From positions 62,001-126,000 of the forward strand of contig JAGAJN010000014.1 of assembly GCA_017828975.1 (NCBI GenBank): a stretch of DNA of 64,000 nt. Reading direction: 5' to 3'. Below the pieces are notes generated by a model that was given only the letters and a program-made list of their open reading frames with translations, did no database searches and had not been told where the DNA came from. Shown here one piece after another: positions 1 to 8,747 of the stretch. Both the position numbers and the translations under genes were made by a program. The DNA comes from Oscillospiraceae bacterium. Lineage in GTDB: Bacteria; Bacillota; Clostridia; Oscillospirales; Ruminococcaceae. Position 1 is the stretch's first letter, and each line of letters starts with the position of its first letter.

Positions 1-2
1 CA

Positions 3-617
3 GCAGCTATCGGTGCAGGTCTGCCCGTTGCCGAGCCTACCGGTTCAATGATAGTTGACATCGGCGGCGGTACTTCGGAGGTCGCTGTAATATCTCTGGG
101 CGGTATTGTTACTTCCCGTTCCGTAAGGGTTGCGGGAGATGAATTTGACCTGTCCATCGCACAGTACATTAAGAAAAAATACAACCTGCTCATAGGTGAA
201 AGGACTTCGGAAAATATCAAGATCGGCATCGGCTCCGCATATCCCATGGACGAGGAAACCACCATGGAGATAAAGGGAAGAAACCTGCTGAACGGTCTGC
301 CCGAGAACATTATGATCTCCTCCACCGAGATAAGAGAAGCCCTCGCAGAACCCCTCTCTCACGTTATCGAAGCTATCAAGACAACTCTTGAAAAGACTCC
401 CCCCGAGCTGGCTGCGGACATTATCGACCAGGGTATCACCCTTGCAGGCGGCGGCGCACTTCTCAGAGGTCTGGATATGCTTATCAACAAGGAAACGGGT
501 ATGCCCGTAAATATCGCAAAATCCCCTCTGGACTGCGTTGCGGAGGGTACGGGAAAGGTCCTCGAGGACATTGAAAAGCTCCACGAAGTCCTCAACGACG
601 ATTCCAAGTACTATTGA
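3..617 (+). CDS. mreB: MreB cell-shape actin homologue (3' part only)
   Basis: Polymerises under the membrane and guides lateral peptidoglycan synthesis. The reading frame is open from the window edge, and about 204 C-terminal residues of a family usually 335-345 long are visible. The phosphate-2 type loop [17 protein letters not shown] lies near the start and the C-terminal [12 protein letters not shown] nucleotide-binding loop is intact. It precedes mreC and mreD as in the classical mre cluster, but a terminator-like hairpin separates it from mreC. The 5' end lies outside the window, so start and promoter cannot be seen. Confidence 0.97.
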   Translation, partial: AAIGAGLPVAEPTGSMIVDIGGGTSEVAVISLGGIVTSRSVRVAGDEFDLSIAQYIKKKYNLLIGERTSENIKIGIGSAYPMDEETTMEIKGRNLLNGLPENIMISSTEIREALAEPLSHVIEAIKTTLEKTPPELAADIIDQGITLAGGGALLRGLDMLINKETGMPVNIAKSPLDCVAEGTGKVLEDIEKLHEVLNDDSKYY

Positions 618-632
618 TAAAACGCCGTTTTG

Positions 633-680
633 CGGAGCGTTCCGCTGCTTTGCAGTACGGGTGCGCTCCGTTTAATTTTT
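633..680 (+). terminator. Terminator-like hairpin between mreB and mreC
   Basis: CGGAGCG (633-639) pairs with CGCTCCG (664-670) and is followed by a T-rich tail (671-680). It lies just before the mreC ribosome binding site, so it may attenuate read-through from mreB rather than end it. Confidence 0.5.
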
Positions 681-704
681 ATCGAAAGGAGGTCAGCTTC
701 TGCC

Positions 705-1559
705 GTGGGAGATTTCTTTAAAAGCTTTCGTTTCAAGGTACTTCTCTGCGTTTGTGCGCTGATAGTCGGGATTGCTATCTATACCGTGACCAAGGGCGGC
801 TATACCGGCGGAAGCTCCTCTTTTTTCGGGGATTTTTTTGCCCCGCTGCAAAAGCTGTCCTCCGCCCTGTCGGAAAGCGTGTCCTCGGGGCTTGATTCCA
901 TTGTAAATGCCGACAGATATTACAGGGAAAATCAGAAGCTTAAAGAGGAGCTTGGCAGATGCTACAATCAGCTTATCGACTATGACAACATCAAGCGTGA
1001 AAACGAGGAATTCCGCAAAATGCTGGAGCTTAAGGAAAAATACCCCGACTACGTTTTCTCCTCTCCCTGCTCAATAATCGCAAGAACTACCAACGACCCC
1101 TACGGTGCATTTACCATTGACAAAGGCTCTGACGACGGCATTGCACCCAATGACCCCGTTGTTACATCTATCGGGCTTGTGGGAATATGCAGCGAGGTTT
1201 CCCCCCGAAATTCAAGGGTCAGGACAATATTTTCCCCCGAAACTCCCGTCGGCGTTATGTGCGTGAGGACAAAGGACACAGGCGTGCTTCAAGGCAGCTA
1301 CGAGCTTGCGGAAAAGGGACTTTGCCGTATGTCCTACATTGACAAAAACAGCGATATGAAGGTTGGCGACCTTGTTGTTACCTCGGGAAACAGCGGTATC
1401 TTCCCCATTGACCAGCTTGTGGGAACGGTGGAGGAAGTGGAAATGGAGGAAAGCGGTCTGTCCAAATACGCCGTTATCCGTCCCGTTGTGGCACCCGGCG
1501 AAACGGTAAATGTTTTCGTTATCACAAGCTTTAACGGACAGGGTGAGGGCTATGAATAA
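705..1559 (+). CDS. mreC: Rod shape-determining protein MreC
   Basis: Membrane-anchored extracytoplasmic scaffold that links MreB to the elongation machinery. I chose the GTG at 705 because an AAGGAGGT ribosome binding site (686-693) sits 11 bases upstream; this gives 284 residues. An in-frame ATG at 630 lies inside the preceding hairpin. One transmembrane helix (about residues 9-28) is followed by a coiled-coil region (about 65-110) and the beta-rich MreC core with GLVGICSEV and VVTSGNSGIFP motifs. It overlaps mreD by a few bases, so the two are probably translationally coupled. Confidence 0.95.
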   Translation: MGDFFKSFRFKVLLCVCALIVGIAIYTVTKGGYTGGSSSFFGDFFAPLQKLSSALSESVSSGLDSIVNADRYYRENQKLKEELGRCYNQLIDYDNIKRENEEFRKMLELKEKYPDYVFSSPCSIIARTTNDPYGAFTIDKGSDDGIAPNDPVVTSIGLVGICSEVSPRNSRVRTIFSPETPVGVMCVRTKDTGVLQGSYELAEKGLCRMSYIDKNSDMKVGDLVVTSGNSGIFPIDQLVGTVEEVEMEESGLSKYAVIRPVVAPGETVNVFVITSFNGQGEGYE

Positions 1560-2118
1560 TCTGAAAAAAAGACGGCTGGAACAGATACGCACGGTCATAA
1601 AATGGCTGCTGATGTTTCTGACAGCCTCCGTGGCATATATCCTGATGACCGCCGTTCCCGTCAGCTTCCCTCTGCCCCTGCTTTTTCTGCCAATGGCTGT
1701 TACTGTGGCATCAAAGGAGGAGCCGTTTAATGCGGGACTGTGGGGCTGTGTCTGCGGGCTGATGACAGATTCCGCATTTGACAAGCTTTTCGGCTTCAAT
1801 GCGGTGATTTTCACCTTTGCGGCGGTGCTTATCTCGCTGCTTTTTCAGTATATACTAAGGCAGAATATACTGAATATCGCAATGCTGAATTTTATCCTTA
1901 TCCCCTTGCAGGCTTCGCTGGATTTCCTGTTTTTCTACGGGATATGGGGGCGGGGCGATGCGGGGAACATCTGGGTGCATATCTATCTGCCGCAGATGCT
2001 TCTGACCTTTTTGCTGTCCGTACCCGTTTATCTGCTGACGGCGGCTATATTCAAGAGATTCGGTCCCATTGAGGAAAACTATGTAGAAGAAAAATCCGAC
2101 GATATTGTCAGAGAATAA
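1552..2118 (+). CDS. mreD: Rod shape-determining protein MreD
   Basis: Small polytopic membrane protein of the elongasome, 188 residues from the ATG at 1552, which overlaps the mreC stop at 1557-1559. Several hydrophobic segments fill the sequence (about residues 18-38, 40-56, 85-105, 112-128, 148-170), in keeping with the 5-6 helices of the family. Identification rests on topology, size and position right after mreC, because MreD sequences are poorly conserved. An in-frame ATG at 1510 lies inside mreC and has no ribosome binding site. Confidence 0.88.
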   Translation: MNNLKKRRLEQIRTVIKWLLMFLTASVAYILMTAVPVSFPLPLLFLPMAVTVASKEEPFNAGLWGCVCGLMTDSAFDKLFGFNAVIFTFAAVLISLLFQYILRQNILNIAMLNFILIPLQASLDFLFFYGIWGRGDAGNIWVHIYLPQMLLTFLLSVPVYLLTAAIFKRFGPIEENYVEEKSDDIVRE

Positions 2119-2132
2119 TGGAGGTTAACACT

Positions 2133-3941
2133 ATGCCCGAAAACGAAAGGATCCCCGAAAGAAAAGACATTCCCGACGAACACAAATGGCACCTTGAGGA
2201 TATGTACCCCACCGATGCCGACTGGGAAAAGGATTTTGAAAAGGCAAAGACCTATCCCGAAAAGCTGGCTGCAAAGCAGGGCAAAATTTCCGCATCTGCC
2301 GCAGACCTGCTGGAATATCTCAGAACGGACGATGAACTCACCGTCCTGCTGAACGACCTTGCAAACTACGCCCACCGCCGCAATGACGAGGACACACGAA
2401 ATGCCGTTTATCAGTCCATGAAGGGCAGACTTGAACCGCTTTTTGTGGAAATAACAGGCGCAGGCTCATTCGCAAGACCCGAGATTATGAGCATTCCCGA
2501 GGACAGATTAGAGGGGTTTTACAAGGAACAGCCCGACCTTGAACTTTATCGACTTGCCCTTTCCCGTCTGAGGGAGCTAAAGGACCACATTCTGTCCGAC
2601 GCCGAGGAGAAGCTTCTGGCACTTACGGGCGAAATTTCCGAATCCCCCGAAAATATCTTCTCAATGTTCAATGACGCCGACCTGACCTTCCCCGACATTG
2701 AGAACAAGGACGGAAACAAGATTCAGGTTACTCACGGCAGCTATATCCCCCTGATGCACAACCCCGACCGTGCCATCAGAAAAGCCGCCTTTGAGTCCAT
2801 GTATCACACCTACGAGAAGTTCAAGAACACCTCCGCAGCTATGCTTTCCGCACAGGTGAAAACCGTTGGCTTCTATGCAAAGGCAAGAAAGTACGGCTCT
2901 TCTCTGGAAGCGGCACTTTCCGCAACAAGAGTTCCCGTTTCCGTTTATCACAGCCTTATAGAAGCAGTCCACGAAAATATGGGCTATATGTATGAATATG
3001 TCAAGCTGAGAAAGAAGCTGCTGGGAGTTGACGAGCTGCATTTCTACGACCTTTATGTGCCTGTTATCGAGGGCTGCGATGCAAAGATAACCTTCGAGGA
3101 GGCAAAGAAAAACGTTTCCGAAGCGCTGTCCGTTATGGGCGATGACTATCTGAAAATACTGAACGAGGGCTTTGAAAACGGCTGGATAGATGTTTACGAA
3201 AATGTCGGAAAAACCAGCGGAGCATATTCCGCAGGCGCAAGAGTTCACCCCTATGTGCTGCTGAACCACAAGGACACTCTGGAATGTCAGTTCACCCTTG
3301 CCCACGAAATGGGACACGCTATCCACTCCTATCTCTCAAACAAAAATCAGCCTGTTGTCTATGCGGATTACGTGATTTTCGTTGCGGAGGTAGCGTCCAC
3401 CTGCAATGAGGTGCTGCTGCTCATGCACCTTTACAAAAAGACCTTTGAAACGGGCGATACCAAGCAGCGTGCGTATATCATCAACTATTTCCTTGAACAA
3501 ATTCGCACGACACTTTACCGTCAGACCATGTTTGCGGAGTTTGAGCTGAAAATAAACGAAATGTCCGAACGGGGCGAGGTGCTTACCGCCGAGGCACTCT
3601 GCAATATGTACCGTGACCTTAACAAGCTTTATTTCGGAGATGACATTGTTATCGACGATGAAATTGCTATGGAATGGGCAAGAATTCCCCACTTCTACTA
3701 TAATTACTATGTTTTCCAGTACGCAACGGGAATTTCCGCCGCTGTGGCTCTGGCAAACCGTATTCTTACCGAGGGCAAGCCCGCTGTTGACGACTATATG
3801 AAGTTCCTGAGCGGCGGCTGTTCCAAGGACCCCATTGAGCTGCTGAAAATCGCAGGCGTGGATATGACTTCTCCCAAGCCTGTAAGCGATGCTCTGAAAA
3901 TGTTCGGAGATATGCTGAAAGAAATGGAGAAATTGGTTTAA
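2133..3941 (+). CDS. pepF: Oligoendopeptidase F (M3 family)
   Basis: Cytosolic zinc metallopeptidase that cuts oligopeptides, 602 residues, normal length for PepF. The zinc motif HEMGH is at about residues 391-395, within AHEMGHAIHS. An ATG at 2118 overlaps the mreD stop, but GGAGGT (2120-2125) is 7 bases before the ATG at 2133, which I prefer. It follows mreD by a few bases and may be co-transcribed. A strong hairpin terminator follows. Confidence 0.95.
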   Translation: MPENERIPERKDIPDEHKWHLEDMYPTDADWEKDFEKAKTYPEKLAAKQGKISASAADLLEYLRTDDELTVLLNDLANYAHRRNDEDTRNAVYQSMKGRLEPLFVEITGAGSFARPEIMSIPEDRLEGFYKEQPDLELYRLALSRLRELKDHILSDAEEKLLALTGEISESPENIFSMFNDADLTFPDIENKDGNKIQVTHGSYIPLMHNPDRAIRKAAFESMYHTYEKFKNTSAAMLSAQVKTVGFYAKARKYGSSLEAALSATRVPVSVYHSLIEAVHENMGYMYEYVKLRKKLLGVDELHFYDLYVPVIEGCDAKITFEEAKKNVSEALSVMGDDYLKILNEGFENGWIDVYENVGKTSGAYSAGARVHPYVLLNHKDTLECQFTLAHEMGHAIHSYLSNKNQPVVYADYVIFVAEVASTCNEVLLLMHLYKKTFETGDTKQRAYIINYFLEQIRTTLYRQTMFAEFELKINEMSERGEVLTAEALCNMYRDLNKLYFGDDIVIDDEIAMEWARIPHFYYNYYVFQYATGISAAVALANRILTEGKPAVDDYMKFLSGGCSKDPIELLKIAGVDMTSPKPVSDALKMFGDMLKEMEKLV

Positions 3942-3949
3942 TCGACACA

Positions 3950-3998
3950 AAAAGGGCGGTATCATAGCCAATTCGGTTATGATACCGCCCTTATTATT
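3950..3998. terminator. Bidirectional terminator between pepF and htpG
   Basis: Long stem GGGCGGTATCATA (3954-3966) paired with TATGATACCGCCC (3978-3990). It has a T-rich tail on the plus side and A-rich sequence on the other side, which serves as a T tail for minus-strand transcripts. It sits between convergent genes. Confidence 0.88.
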
Positions 3999-5915
3999 TT
4001 ATACCATCAGCTCGCAAACAAGCTTTGAGAATTCAAGGGGATTTTCGATAGGCATACCCTCGATAAGCAGCGCTTCATCGTAGAGGATCTTTGCGTACTT
4101 GGAAACGGTGTCATTGTCCGTGCCGAACAGTGCTTTCAGCTTCTCGAAAATGGGGTGAGATGCGTTTATTTCAAGCACTCTCTCCGCCCTGATCTTCTGC
4201 TCCTCGTTGGGCATGGAGTTGAACACCTTCTCCATTTCAAGGGAGATCTGACCCTTGTTGGACAGGCAGACGGGGTGAGATTTCAGCTTTTCGGAGATAA
4301 CGACCTCGGTAACCTTGCCGTCCAGAGCAGATTTCAGATATTCCAGAAGCTCCTTGTTCTCCTCGGACGCCTTCTTTACGGCTTCCTTCTCCTCCTCGGA
4401 ATCAAGGTCCGCACCGCTTTCGGAAATGGACTTGAACTGCTTGTCATCGTAATTCTCCAGCGTCTTAACGGCAAACTCGTCCACGTTATCGGTGAGATAA
4501 AGCACCTCGATGCCCTTATCCTTGAAACGCTCTATCTGAGGCAGAAGGTCTATCTTGTCAACCGTATCGCCCGCAGCATAGTAAATGTACTTCTGGTCCT
4601 CCTTCATTCGGGAAACATACTCTTCAAGGGTAACAAGCTTCTTTTCGGCGGAAGATGTGAACAGCAGCAGGTCCTTCAGCACTTCCTTGTGTGCGCCGTA
4701 CTCGTTGTAAACGCCGAACTTTATCTGAACGCCGAACTGCTTCCAGAACTTTTCGTACTTCTCACGCTCATTGGTCTGCATCTTTTTCAGCTCGTTCTTG
4801 ATGGTTCTTTCAAGAGAACGTGCAATAAGCTTCAGCTGTCTGTCATGCTGGAGAAGCTCACGGGAAATGTTCAGCGAAAGGTCCTCGGAATCCACCAGAC
4901 CTCTTACAAAGCTGAAATGGTCGGGCAGCAGGTCTGCACATTTATCCATAATAAGAACGCCGCTGGAATACAGCTGCAAGCCCTTTTCAAAGCTCTTGGA
5001 ATAGTAATCGAAGGGCGCCTGTGAGGGAACATACAGCAGCGCATTGTAGGTAGCTGTACCCTCTGTCTTAACGTGAATACTCTTTAACGGGTCGGAATAG
5101 TCGTAGAATTTCTCCTTGTAGAAATTGTTGTACTCCTCCTCGGTGACCTCGGTCTTGTTCTTCTTCCAGATGGGCACCATGCTGTTGAGGGTTTCGGTTT
5201 CGATGTATTTCTCAGTCTTAGGCTCGCTGTTGCCTTCCTCGTCGTCCTTGTCCTCAAGGTAACGGGTCTTTTCCATATCCATCATAATGGGGTAGCGGAT
5301 ATAGTCGGAATATTTCTTTACAAGGCTCTTTATCTTCCACTGTGCAAGGAAATCGTCATACTGCTCGTCCTCGGTGTTTTCCTTCATTGTAAGGATAATT
5401 TCCGTACCAACGGTGTCCTTGTCGCATTCGTCAATGGTGTAGCCGTCAACGCCCTCGGACTTCCAGACATAAGCCTTGTCGGAACCGTAAGCCTTGGAAC
5501 GCACCTCAACCTCCTTGGCAACCATAAATGCGGAGTAGAAGCCGACGCCGAACTGTCCGATAACGTCAATGTCCTCTTTCTCCTTGGCATCGCTGTTGGC
5601 TGTCTTAAATGCGAGAGAACCGCTGTTTGCGATAATTCCGAGGTTGTTTTCCAGCTCCTCGGCAGTCATACCGATACCGTTGTCGGTGATGGTCAGAGTG
5701 CCGTTGTCCTTGTCAGCCTTGATGAATATCTTGAAATCCGACTTGGACATTCCCACCTTGTCATCGGTCAGGGACTTGAAATAAAGCTTGTCGATAGCGT
5801 CGCTGGCGTTGGAGATAAGCTCTCTGAGGAAAATCTCCTTATGTGTGTAGATAGAGTTGATCATCATTTCCAGCAGACGCTTGGACTCTGCCTTGAACTG
5901 TTTTGTTTCTGCCAT
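3999..5915 (-). CDS. htpG: Molecular chaperone HtpG (Hsp90)
   Basis: ATP-dependent cytosolic Hsp90 chaperone, 638 residues. The N-terminal GHKL ATPase signatures are clear: [19 protein letters not shown] and [11 protein letters not shown]. The middle domain includes the SREL(L)Q region and the C-terminal dimerisation domain is complete. The start at 5915 has a GGGAG ribosome binding site; an in-frame ATG at 5945 would add ten poorly conserved residues. A sigma-A promoter with a CIRCE operator directly downstream (5962-6021) implies control by HrcA. In Bacillus subtilis htpG is outside the HrcA regulon, so this arrangement is notable. It is monocistronic. Confidence 0.98.
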   Translation of the reverse strand: MAETKQFKAESKRLLEMMINSIYTHKEIFLRELISNASDAIDKLYFKSLTDDKVGMSKSDFKIFIKADKDNGTLTITDNGIGMTAEELENNLGIIANSGSLAFKTANSDAKEKEDIDVIGQFGVGFYSAFMVAKEVEVRSKAYGSDKAYVWKSEGVDGYTIDECDKDTVGTEIILTMKENTEDEQYDDFLAQWKIKSLVKKYSDYIRYPIMMDMEKTRYLEDKDDEEGNSEPKTEKYIETETLNSMVPIWKKNKTEVTEEEYNNFYKEKFYDYSDPLKSIHVKTEGTATYNALLYVPSQAPFDYYSKSFEKGLQLYSSGVLIMDKCADLLPDHFSFVRGLVDSEDLSLNISRELLQHDRQLKLIARSLERTIKNELKKMQTNEREKYEKFWKQFGVQIKFGVYNEYGAHKEVLKDLLLFTSSAEKKLVTLEEYVSRMKEDQKYIYYAAGDTVDKIDLLPQIERFKDKGIEVLYLTDNVDEFAVKTLENYDDKQFKSISESGADLDSEEEKEAVKKASEENKELLEYLKSALDGKVTEVVISEKLKSHPVCLSNKGQISLEMEKVFNSMPNEEQKIRAERVLEINASHPIFEKLKALFGTDNDTVSKYAKILYDEALLIEGMPIENPLEFSKLVCELMV

Positions 5916-5961
5916 ATAAGTACATCTCCCATATAAAAATAGCAATTGTGTTTGTTGTTTG

Positions 5962-5988
5962 CTAGCACTCTTTAGTCCTGAGTGCTAA
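5962..5988. promoter_or_regulatory. CIRCE element (HrcA operator) before htpG
   Basis: CTAGCACTC, nine bases, GAGTGCTAA. This matches the CIRCE consensus at all but the first position and has the exact 9-base spacer. It overlaps the expected transcription start of htpG. Confidence 0.95.
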
Positions 5989-5993
5989 TTGTA

Positions 5994-6021
5994 ATTATAT
6001 CACATACTAAAGGAAAATCAA
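5994..6021 (-). promoter_or_regulatory. htpG promoter (sigma-A type)
   Basis: On the minus strand TTGATT (6016-6021), 16-base spacer, TATAAT (5994-5999). The CIRCE element begins about six bases downstream, placing it to block initiation. Confidence 0.8.
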
Positions 6022-6082
6022 TAGAGGAAACATAATTAATACTGTTTATTTACATTTTGGAAATTTTTAAAAATATAGAAAA

Positions 6083-6116
6083 AGTGTTCCCCCACCCAAA
6101 GGCAGGAGAACACACA
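6083..6116 (-). terminator. Terminator of the sodium:solute symporter gene
   Basis: On the minus strand GTGTTC...GAACAC forms the outer stem with inner C/G pairs, followed by TTTTTC. It lies about 35 bases past the symporter stop; a 7-bp repeat tract fills the gap. Confidence 0.75.
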
Positions 6117-6119
6117 TTA

Positions 6120-6149
6120 ATTTCAACTTTCAACTCTTAACACTTAACA
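6120..6149. repeat. Degenerate heptamer repeat tract
   Basis: About four 7-base units of the type TCAACTT, TCAACTC, TTAACAC, TTAACAT. They abut the stop codon of the symporter gene. Related tracts occur at five other intergenic sites in the window. Confidence 0.6.
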
Positions 6150-7718
6150 TTACTTTGTCGGTTTAGCCGCATCAACGATCTCCTTTGCTCTTTCGGGATC
6201 GTCAACCTTAGTAACTGCGCTGACAATGGGAACGATTATCAGTCCGAAGATCATAGCGATAGCACCCGCATTAATGGGAGATGCCATATTCAGGGGCAGA
6301 GAAGCCGCAGCCTTTGTCGCCTCGGGGAAGAAGCCCAGGCTGAATATTATCATATGAACAACGGTGATCCCGACGCCGGAGATAAAGCTTGTCCATACAG
6401 CAGCCTTTGTTACCTTTGCGCTGAACAGTCCGTACAGGAACGGCGCAAGGAATGCACCCGCCAGCGCACCCCACGAGATGGACATCAGCGTGGAAATATA
6501 AGCATTGGGGTTCAGAGCGATAACGACCGAAACAATGAGAAACGCAGCGATAAATATTCTCATAAAGAATACCTGCTTCTTCTCGGTCATTTCTTCCTTC
6601 ATATTAGGCTTGATAAGGTCGATGGTCAGAGTGGAGCTTGATGTAAGCACCAGCGAAGACAGCGTAGACATGGACGCCGAAAGCACCAGCACCACCACAA
6701 CACCTATGAGCAGCTCGGGCAGAGCAGCTTCAAGCATTGCGGGAACGATAGAGTCATAAGCAAGCTTTCCGGAAGCGTTTGCAACAAGAACAGCCTTGCC
6801 CTCGGCAGCAGCGATCTCGGCATCGGGGTGAGCGTACAGTCTGCCGAAGCCGCCCATTAAGTAAGAACCGCCCGCAACAACAACTGCAAAAAGTGTGGAG
6901 ATAACAGTGCCCTTTGTGATAGCGCTGTCGTCCTTGATAGCGTAGAATTTCTGGACCATCTGAGGAAGTCCCCATGTTCCCAGAGATGTCAGGATAATTA
7001 CACCGATAAGGTTGATTGGGTCGGGTCCAAAGAGAGAATTAAGGGAATTTTCGGGAACGCCCTTGTCGGAGATAGCACCCAGCTGCTCCAGAGCCGATGT
7101 AAATCCGCCCTTGTTGGAGATAACGCAGAACACAACTGCTGCGATTCCCGCCAGCATAATGATTCCCTGAATAAAGTCGTTGATAGCCGTTGCCTTGTAT
7201 CCGCCGAGGATAACGTAAACAGCGGTCAGCACCGCCATACCGATGATACAAGCCTCATATGGGATAGCAAACGCCATATTGAACAGCCTTGACAGACCGT
7301 TGTAAACAGACGCTGTGTAAGGGATCAGGAAGATGAACACGATGACAGCAGCCGCAGTTTTCAGCGACTTTGAGCCGTAACGCTTCTCGAAGAACTCGGG
7401 CATTGTGGCAGCGTTCAGGTTCTTGGTCATGGTACGTGTACGCTTGCCCATGAGAAGCCATGCCAGCGCACTTCCGATAACGGCATTTCCGATGCCTATC
7501 CATGCTGCGGACACGCCGTAGAGCCAGCCGAACTGTCCCGCATATCCAATGAAAACAACGGCGGAGAAGTAGGACGTACCGTATGCAAACGCCGTGAACC
7601 ACGCACCCAGCGTTCTTCCGCCCAGCACGAAGTCGGAAACGTTTGAGGTTTTCTTTCTGCACCAGAAGCCTATTCCAAGCATTAGCAGCAGGTAGGCTAT
7701 GAGAATGATATAAAGCAT
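6150..7718 (-). CDS. Sodium:solute symporter family protein (SSS/PutP-like)
   Basis: Integral membrane secondary importer driven by sodium, 522 residues, the normal SSS length, with about 13 hydrophobic helices. Typical features are the N-terminal segment DFVLGGRTLGAWFTA, the helix-5 region VILGGYKATAINDFIQG and an SSS core pattern around ILTSLGTWGLPQM. The substrate cannot be told from sequence (proline, pantothenate, sialic acid and sugars are all transported by relatives). Its own promoter and a hairpin leader lie upstream and its terminator downstream, so it appears monocistronic. Confidence 0.92.
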   Translation of the reverse strand: MLYIILIAYLLLMLGIGFWCRKKTSNVSDFVLGGRTLGAWFTAFAYGTSYFSAVVFIGYAGQFGWLYGVSAAWIGIGNAVIGSALAWLLMGKRTRTMTKNLNAATMPEFFEKRYGSKSLKTAAAVIVFIFLIPYTASVYNGLSRLFNMAFAIPYEACIIGMAVLTAVYVILGGYKATAINDFIQGIIMLAGIAAVVFCVISNKGGFTSALEQLGAISDKGVPENSLNSLFGPDPINLIGVIILTSLGTWGLPQMVQKFYAIKDDSAITKGTVISTLFAVVVAGGSYLMGGFGRLYAHPDAEIAAAEGKAVLVANASGKLAYDSIVPAMLEAALPELLIGVVVVLVLSASMSTLSSLVLTSSSTLTIDLIKPNMKEEMTEKKQVFFMRIFIAAFLIVSVVIALNPNAYISTLMSISWGALAGAFLAPFLYGLFSAKVTKAAVWTSFISGVGITVVHMIIFSLGFFPEATKAAASLPLNMASPINAGAIAMIFGLIIVPIVSAVTKVDDPERAKEIVDAAKPTK

Positions 7719-7745
7719 TTTATCTGTCCTTTCAGCGGTTTATCG

Positions 7746-7779
7746 GTTTAAAGCTGACACGGTTTTATGCTTTAACCCA
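7746..7779 (-). promoter_or_regulatory. Hairpin in the leader of the symporter mRNA
   Basis: GGTTTAAAGC can pair with GCTTTAACC around a 14-base loop, between the promoter and the symporter start. No T tail follows. It could affect message stability or translation; function unknown. Confidence 0.35.
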
Positions 7780-7803
7780 TTAAACCAAATAATACTATTA
7801 AAA

Positions 7804-7833
7804 ATTATATCACACCGCAGAAAGTCTTGTCAA
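7804..7833 (-). promoter_or_regulatory. Symporter promoter (sigma-A type)
   Basis: Minus-strand TTGACA (7828-7833), 18-base spacer, TATAAT (7804-7809). Both hexamers are perfect. Confidence 0.8.
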
Positions 7834-7884
7834 TTGACATATACAACATATTTTCAGGGCTTGTAAGTGGAAAACGCACAAAGG

Positions 7885-8211
7885 TTATTCCAATTCAGCT
7901 TTTAACAATGAATTCCAATCACGGCTTGAATATTGAAAACGGATAACAGACACTGTTTTCGTATCTTCATGTATAACATAAAACGCCAAATAATTGTTTA
8001 CTCGCTGAAATCTCAATCCATACGAAGCCAGAACGCTGTCACGAACTACCGGATTAATATACGGCATCTCAGACAGCACCTCCAGCTTCTCATTAATGCT
8101 GTTAAGCAAATTATCCGCCGCTTCACTATTCATAAGTGTGTCCGAGATATACAAGGCTGACTTTTGTATATCCTCCCAAGCAGGTTCGGTTAATACTACA
8201 TTATAAATCAT
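7885..8211 (-). CDS. RelE/ParE-family toxin
   Basis: Probable type II toxin, 108 residues. Seen: an N-terminal LTEPAWEDIQKSALYI helix, the LSEMPYINPVV loop and the C-terminal strand FYVIHEDTKTVSVIRFQYSSRDW, matching the RelE/ParE fold pattern in which the last strands carry the active basic and aromatic residues. It overlaps the upstream antitoxin gene by four bases (ATGA), the usual coupled order. Whether it is a ribosome-dependent RNase (RelE) or a gyrase poison (ParE) cannot be decided here. Confidence 0.85.
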   Translation of the reverse strand: MIYNVVLTEPAWEDIQKSALYISDTLMNSEAADNLLNSINEKLEVLSEMPYINPVVRDSVLASYGLRFQRVNNYLAFYVIHEDTKTVSVIRFQYSSRDWNSLLKAELE

Positions 8212-8471
8212 TTGTTGATCTCTTTTCGTATCATTTCCAAACCCTCTTTAAAAGGGATGACCTTTCCGTTTCTGTCTGCCACAATACCCTCTTCTATAAG
8301 GGCATGCAGCTCTAATCTGCTTTTTAGGTAATCAAACAGCTCCATACTCATTACTGCCAGATCGCCTTTTCCGTTTCTTGTAATAAAAACGGGTTCGGCA
8401 TTTTCATGGCAAAACTCCGAGATCTCATTATAATTATTTCGTAAATCTGCTGATGGTCTGATAACCGGCAT
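8208..8471 (-). CDS. Phd/YefM-family antitoxin
   Basis: 87-residue antitoxin. The N-terminal part IRPSADLRNNYNEISEFC and the segment PVFITRNGKGDLAVMSMELFDYLKS are characteristic of Phd/YefM DNA-binding antitoxins; the C-terminal tail should wrap the toxin. It is the first gene of the pair, as expected for a product that both neutralises the toxin and represses the operon. A strong promoter and a perfect palindrome lie directly upstream. Confidence 0.88.
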   Translation of the reverse strand: MPVIRPSADLRNNYNEISEFCHENAEPVFITRNGKGDLAVMSMELFDYLKSRLELHALIEEGIVADRNGKVIPFKEGLEMIRKEINK

Positions 8472-8500
8472 AAAAACACCTCCGAATATATTTTATGTAT

Positions 8501-8528
8501 ACATTATATCAATATTCCGATATAATGT
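8501..8528. promoter_or_regulatory. Palindromic operator of the toxin-antitoxin operon
   Basis: Perfect 10-bp inverted repeat ACATTATATC / GATATAATGT with an 8-base spacer. It covers the -10 box and most of the spacer of the promoter, the expected place for antitoxin autorepression. Confidence 0.8.
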
Positions 8529-8531
8529 CAA
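8503..8531 (-). promoter_or_regulatory. Toxin-antitoxin promoter
   Basis: Minus-strand consensus TTGACA (8526-8531), 17 bases, TATAAT (8503-8508). Confidence 0.88.
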
Positions 8532-8603
8532 TATCTTTACGCTAAAATTCAAAATCAACACTCAGCAAAATGCGTACCCTGCGGAATTTTGTTGGATTAC
8601 CGA

Positions 8604-8633
8604 AAACTACACTTTTCACTCTCCACTTTTTCT
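8604..8633. repeat. Degenerate heptamer repeat tract
   Basis: Units of the CACTTTT / CACTCTC / CACTTTT type, seven bases apart, in the gap between the toxin-antitoxin operon and the DUF4190 gene. Confidence 0.5.
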
Positions 8634-8673
8634 TTAAATACATAAAGAAATCATAAAGAATATTCATAAACCC

Positions 8674-8702
8674 TTGCTTTTTTCAGTCAGCTGTATTATA
8701 AT
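8674..8702 (+). promoter_or_regulatory. Promoter of the DUF4190-like gene
   Basis: TTGCTT (8674-8679), 17 bases, TATAAT (8697-8702), about 45 bases before the start codon. Confidence 0.75.
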
Positions 8703-8747
8703 GGTATCAACAGGTGAAAACCCGAAATTGAAAGGCGGTATTTAAAA

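Noticed and set aside
45..584. Long antisense frame over mreB
   Set aside because: Mirror of the real gene in GC-biased codons; no homology pattern and no ribosome binding site.
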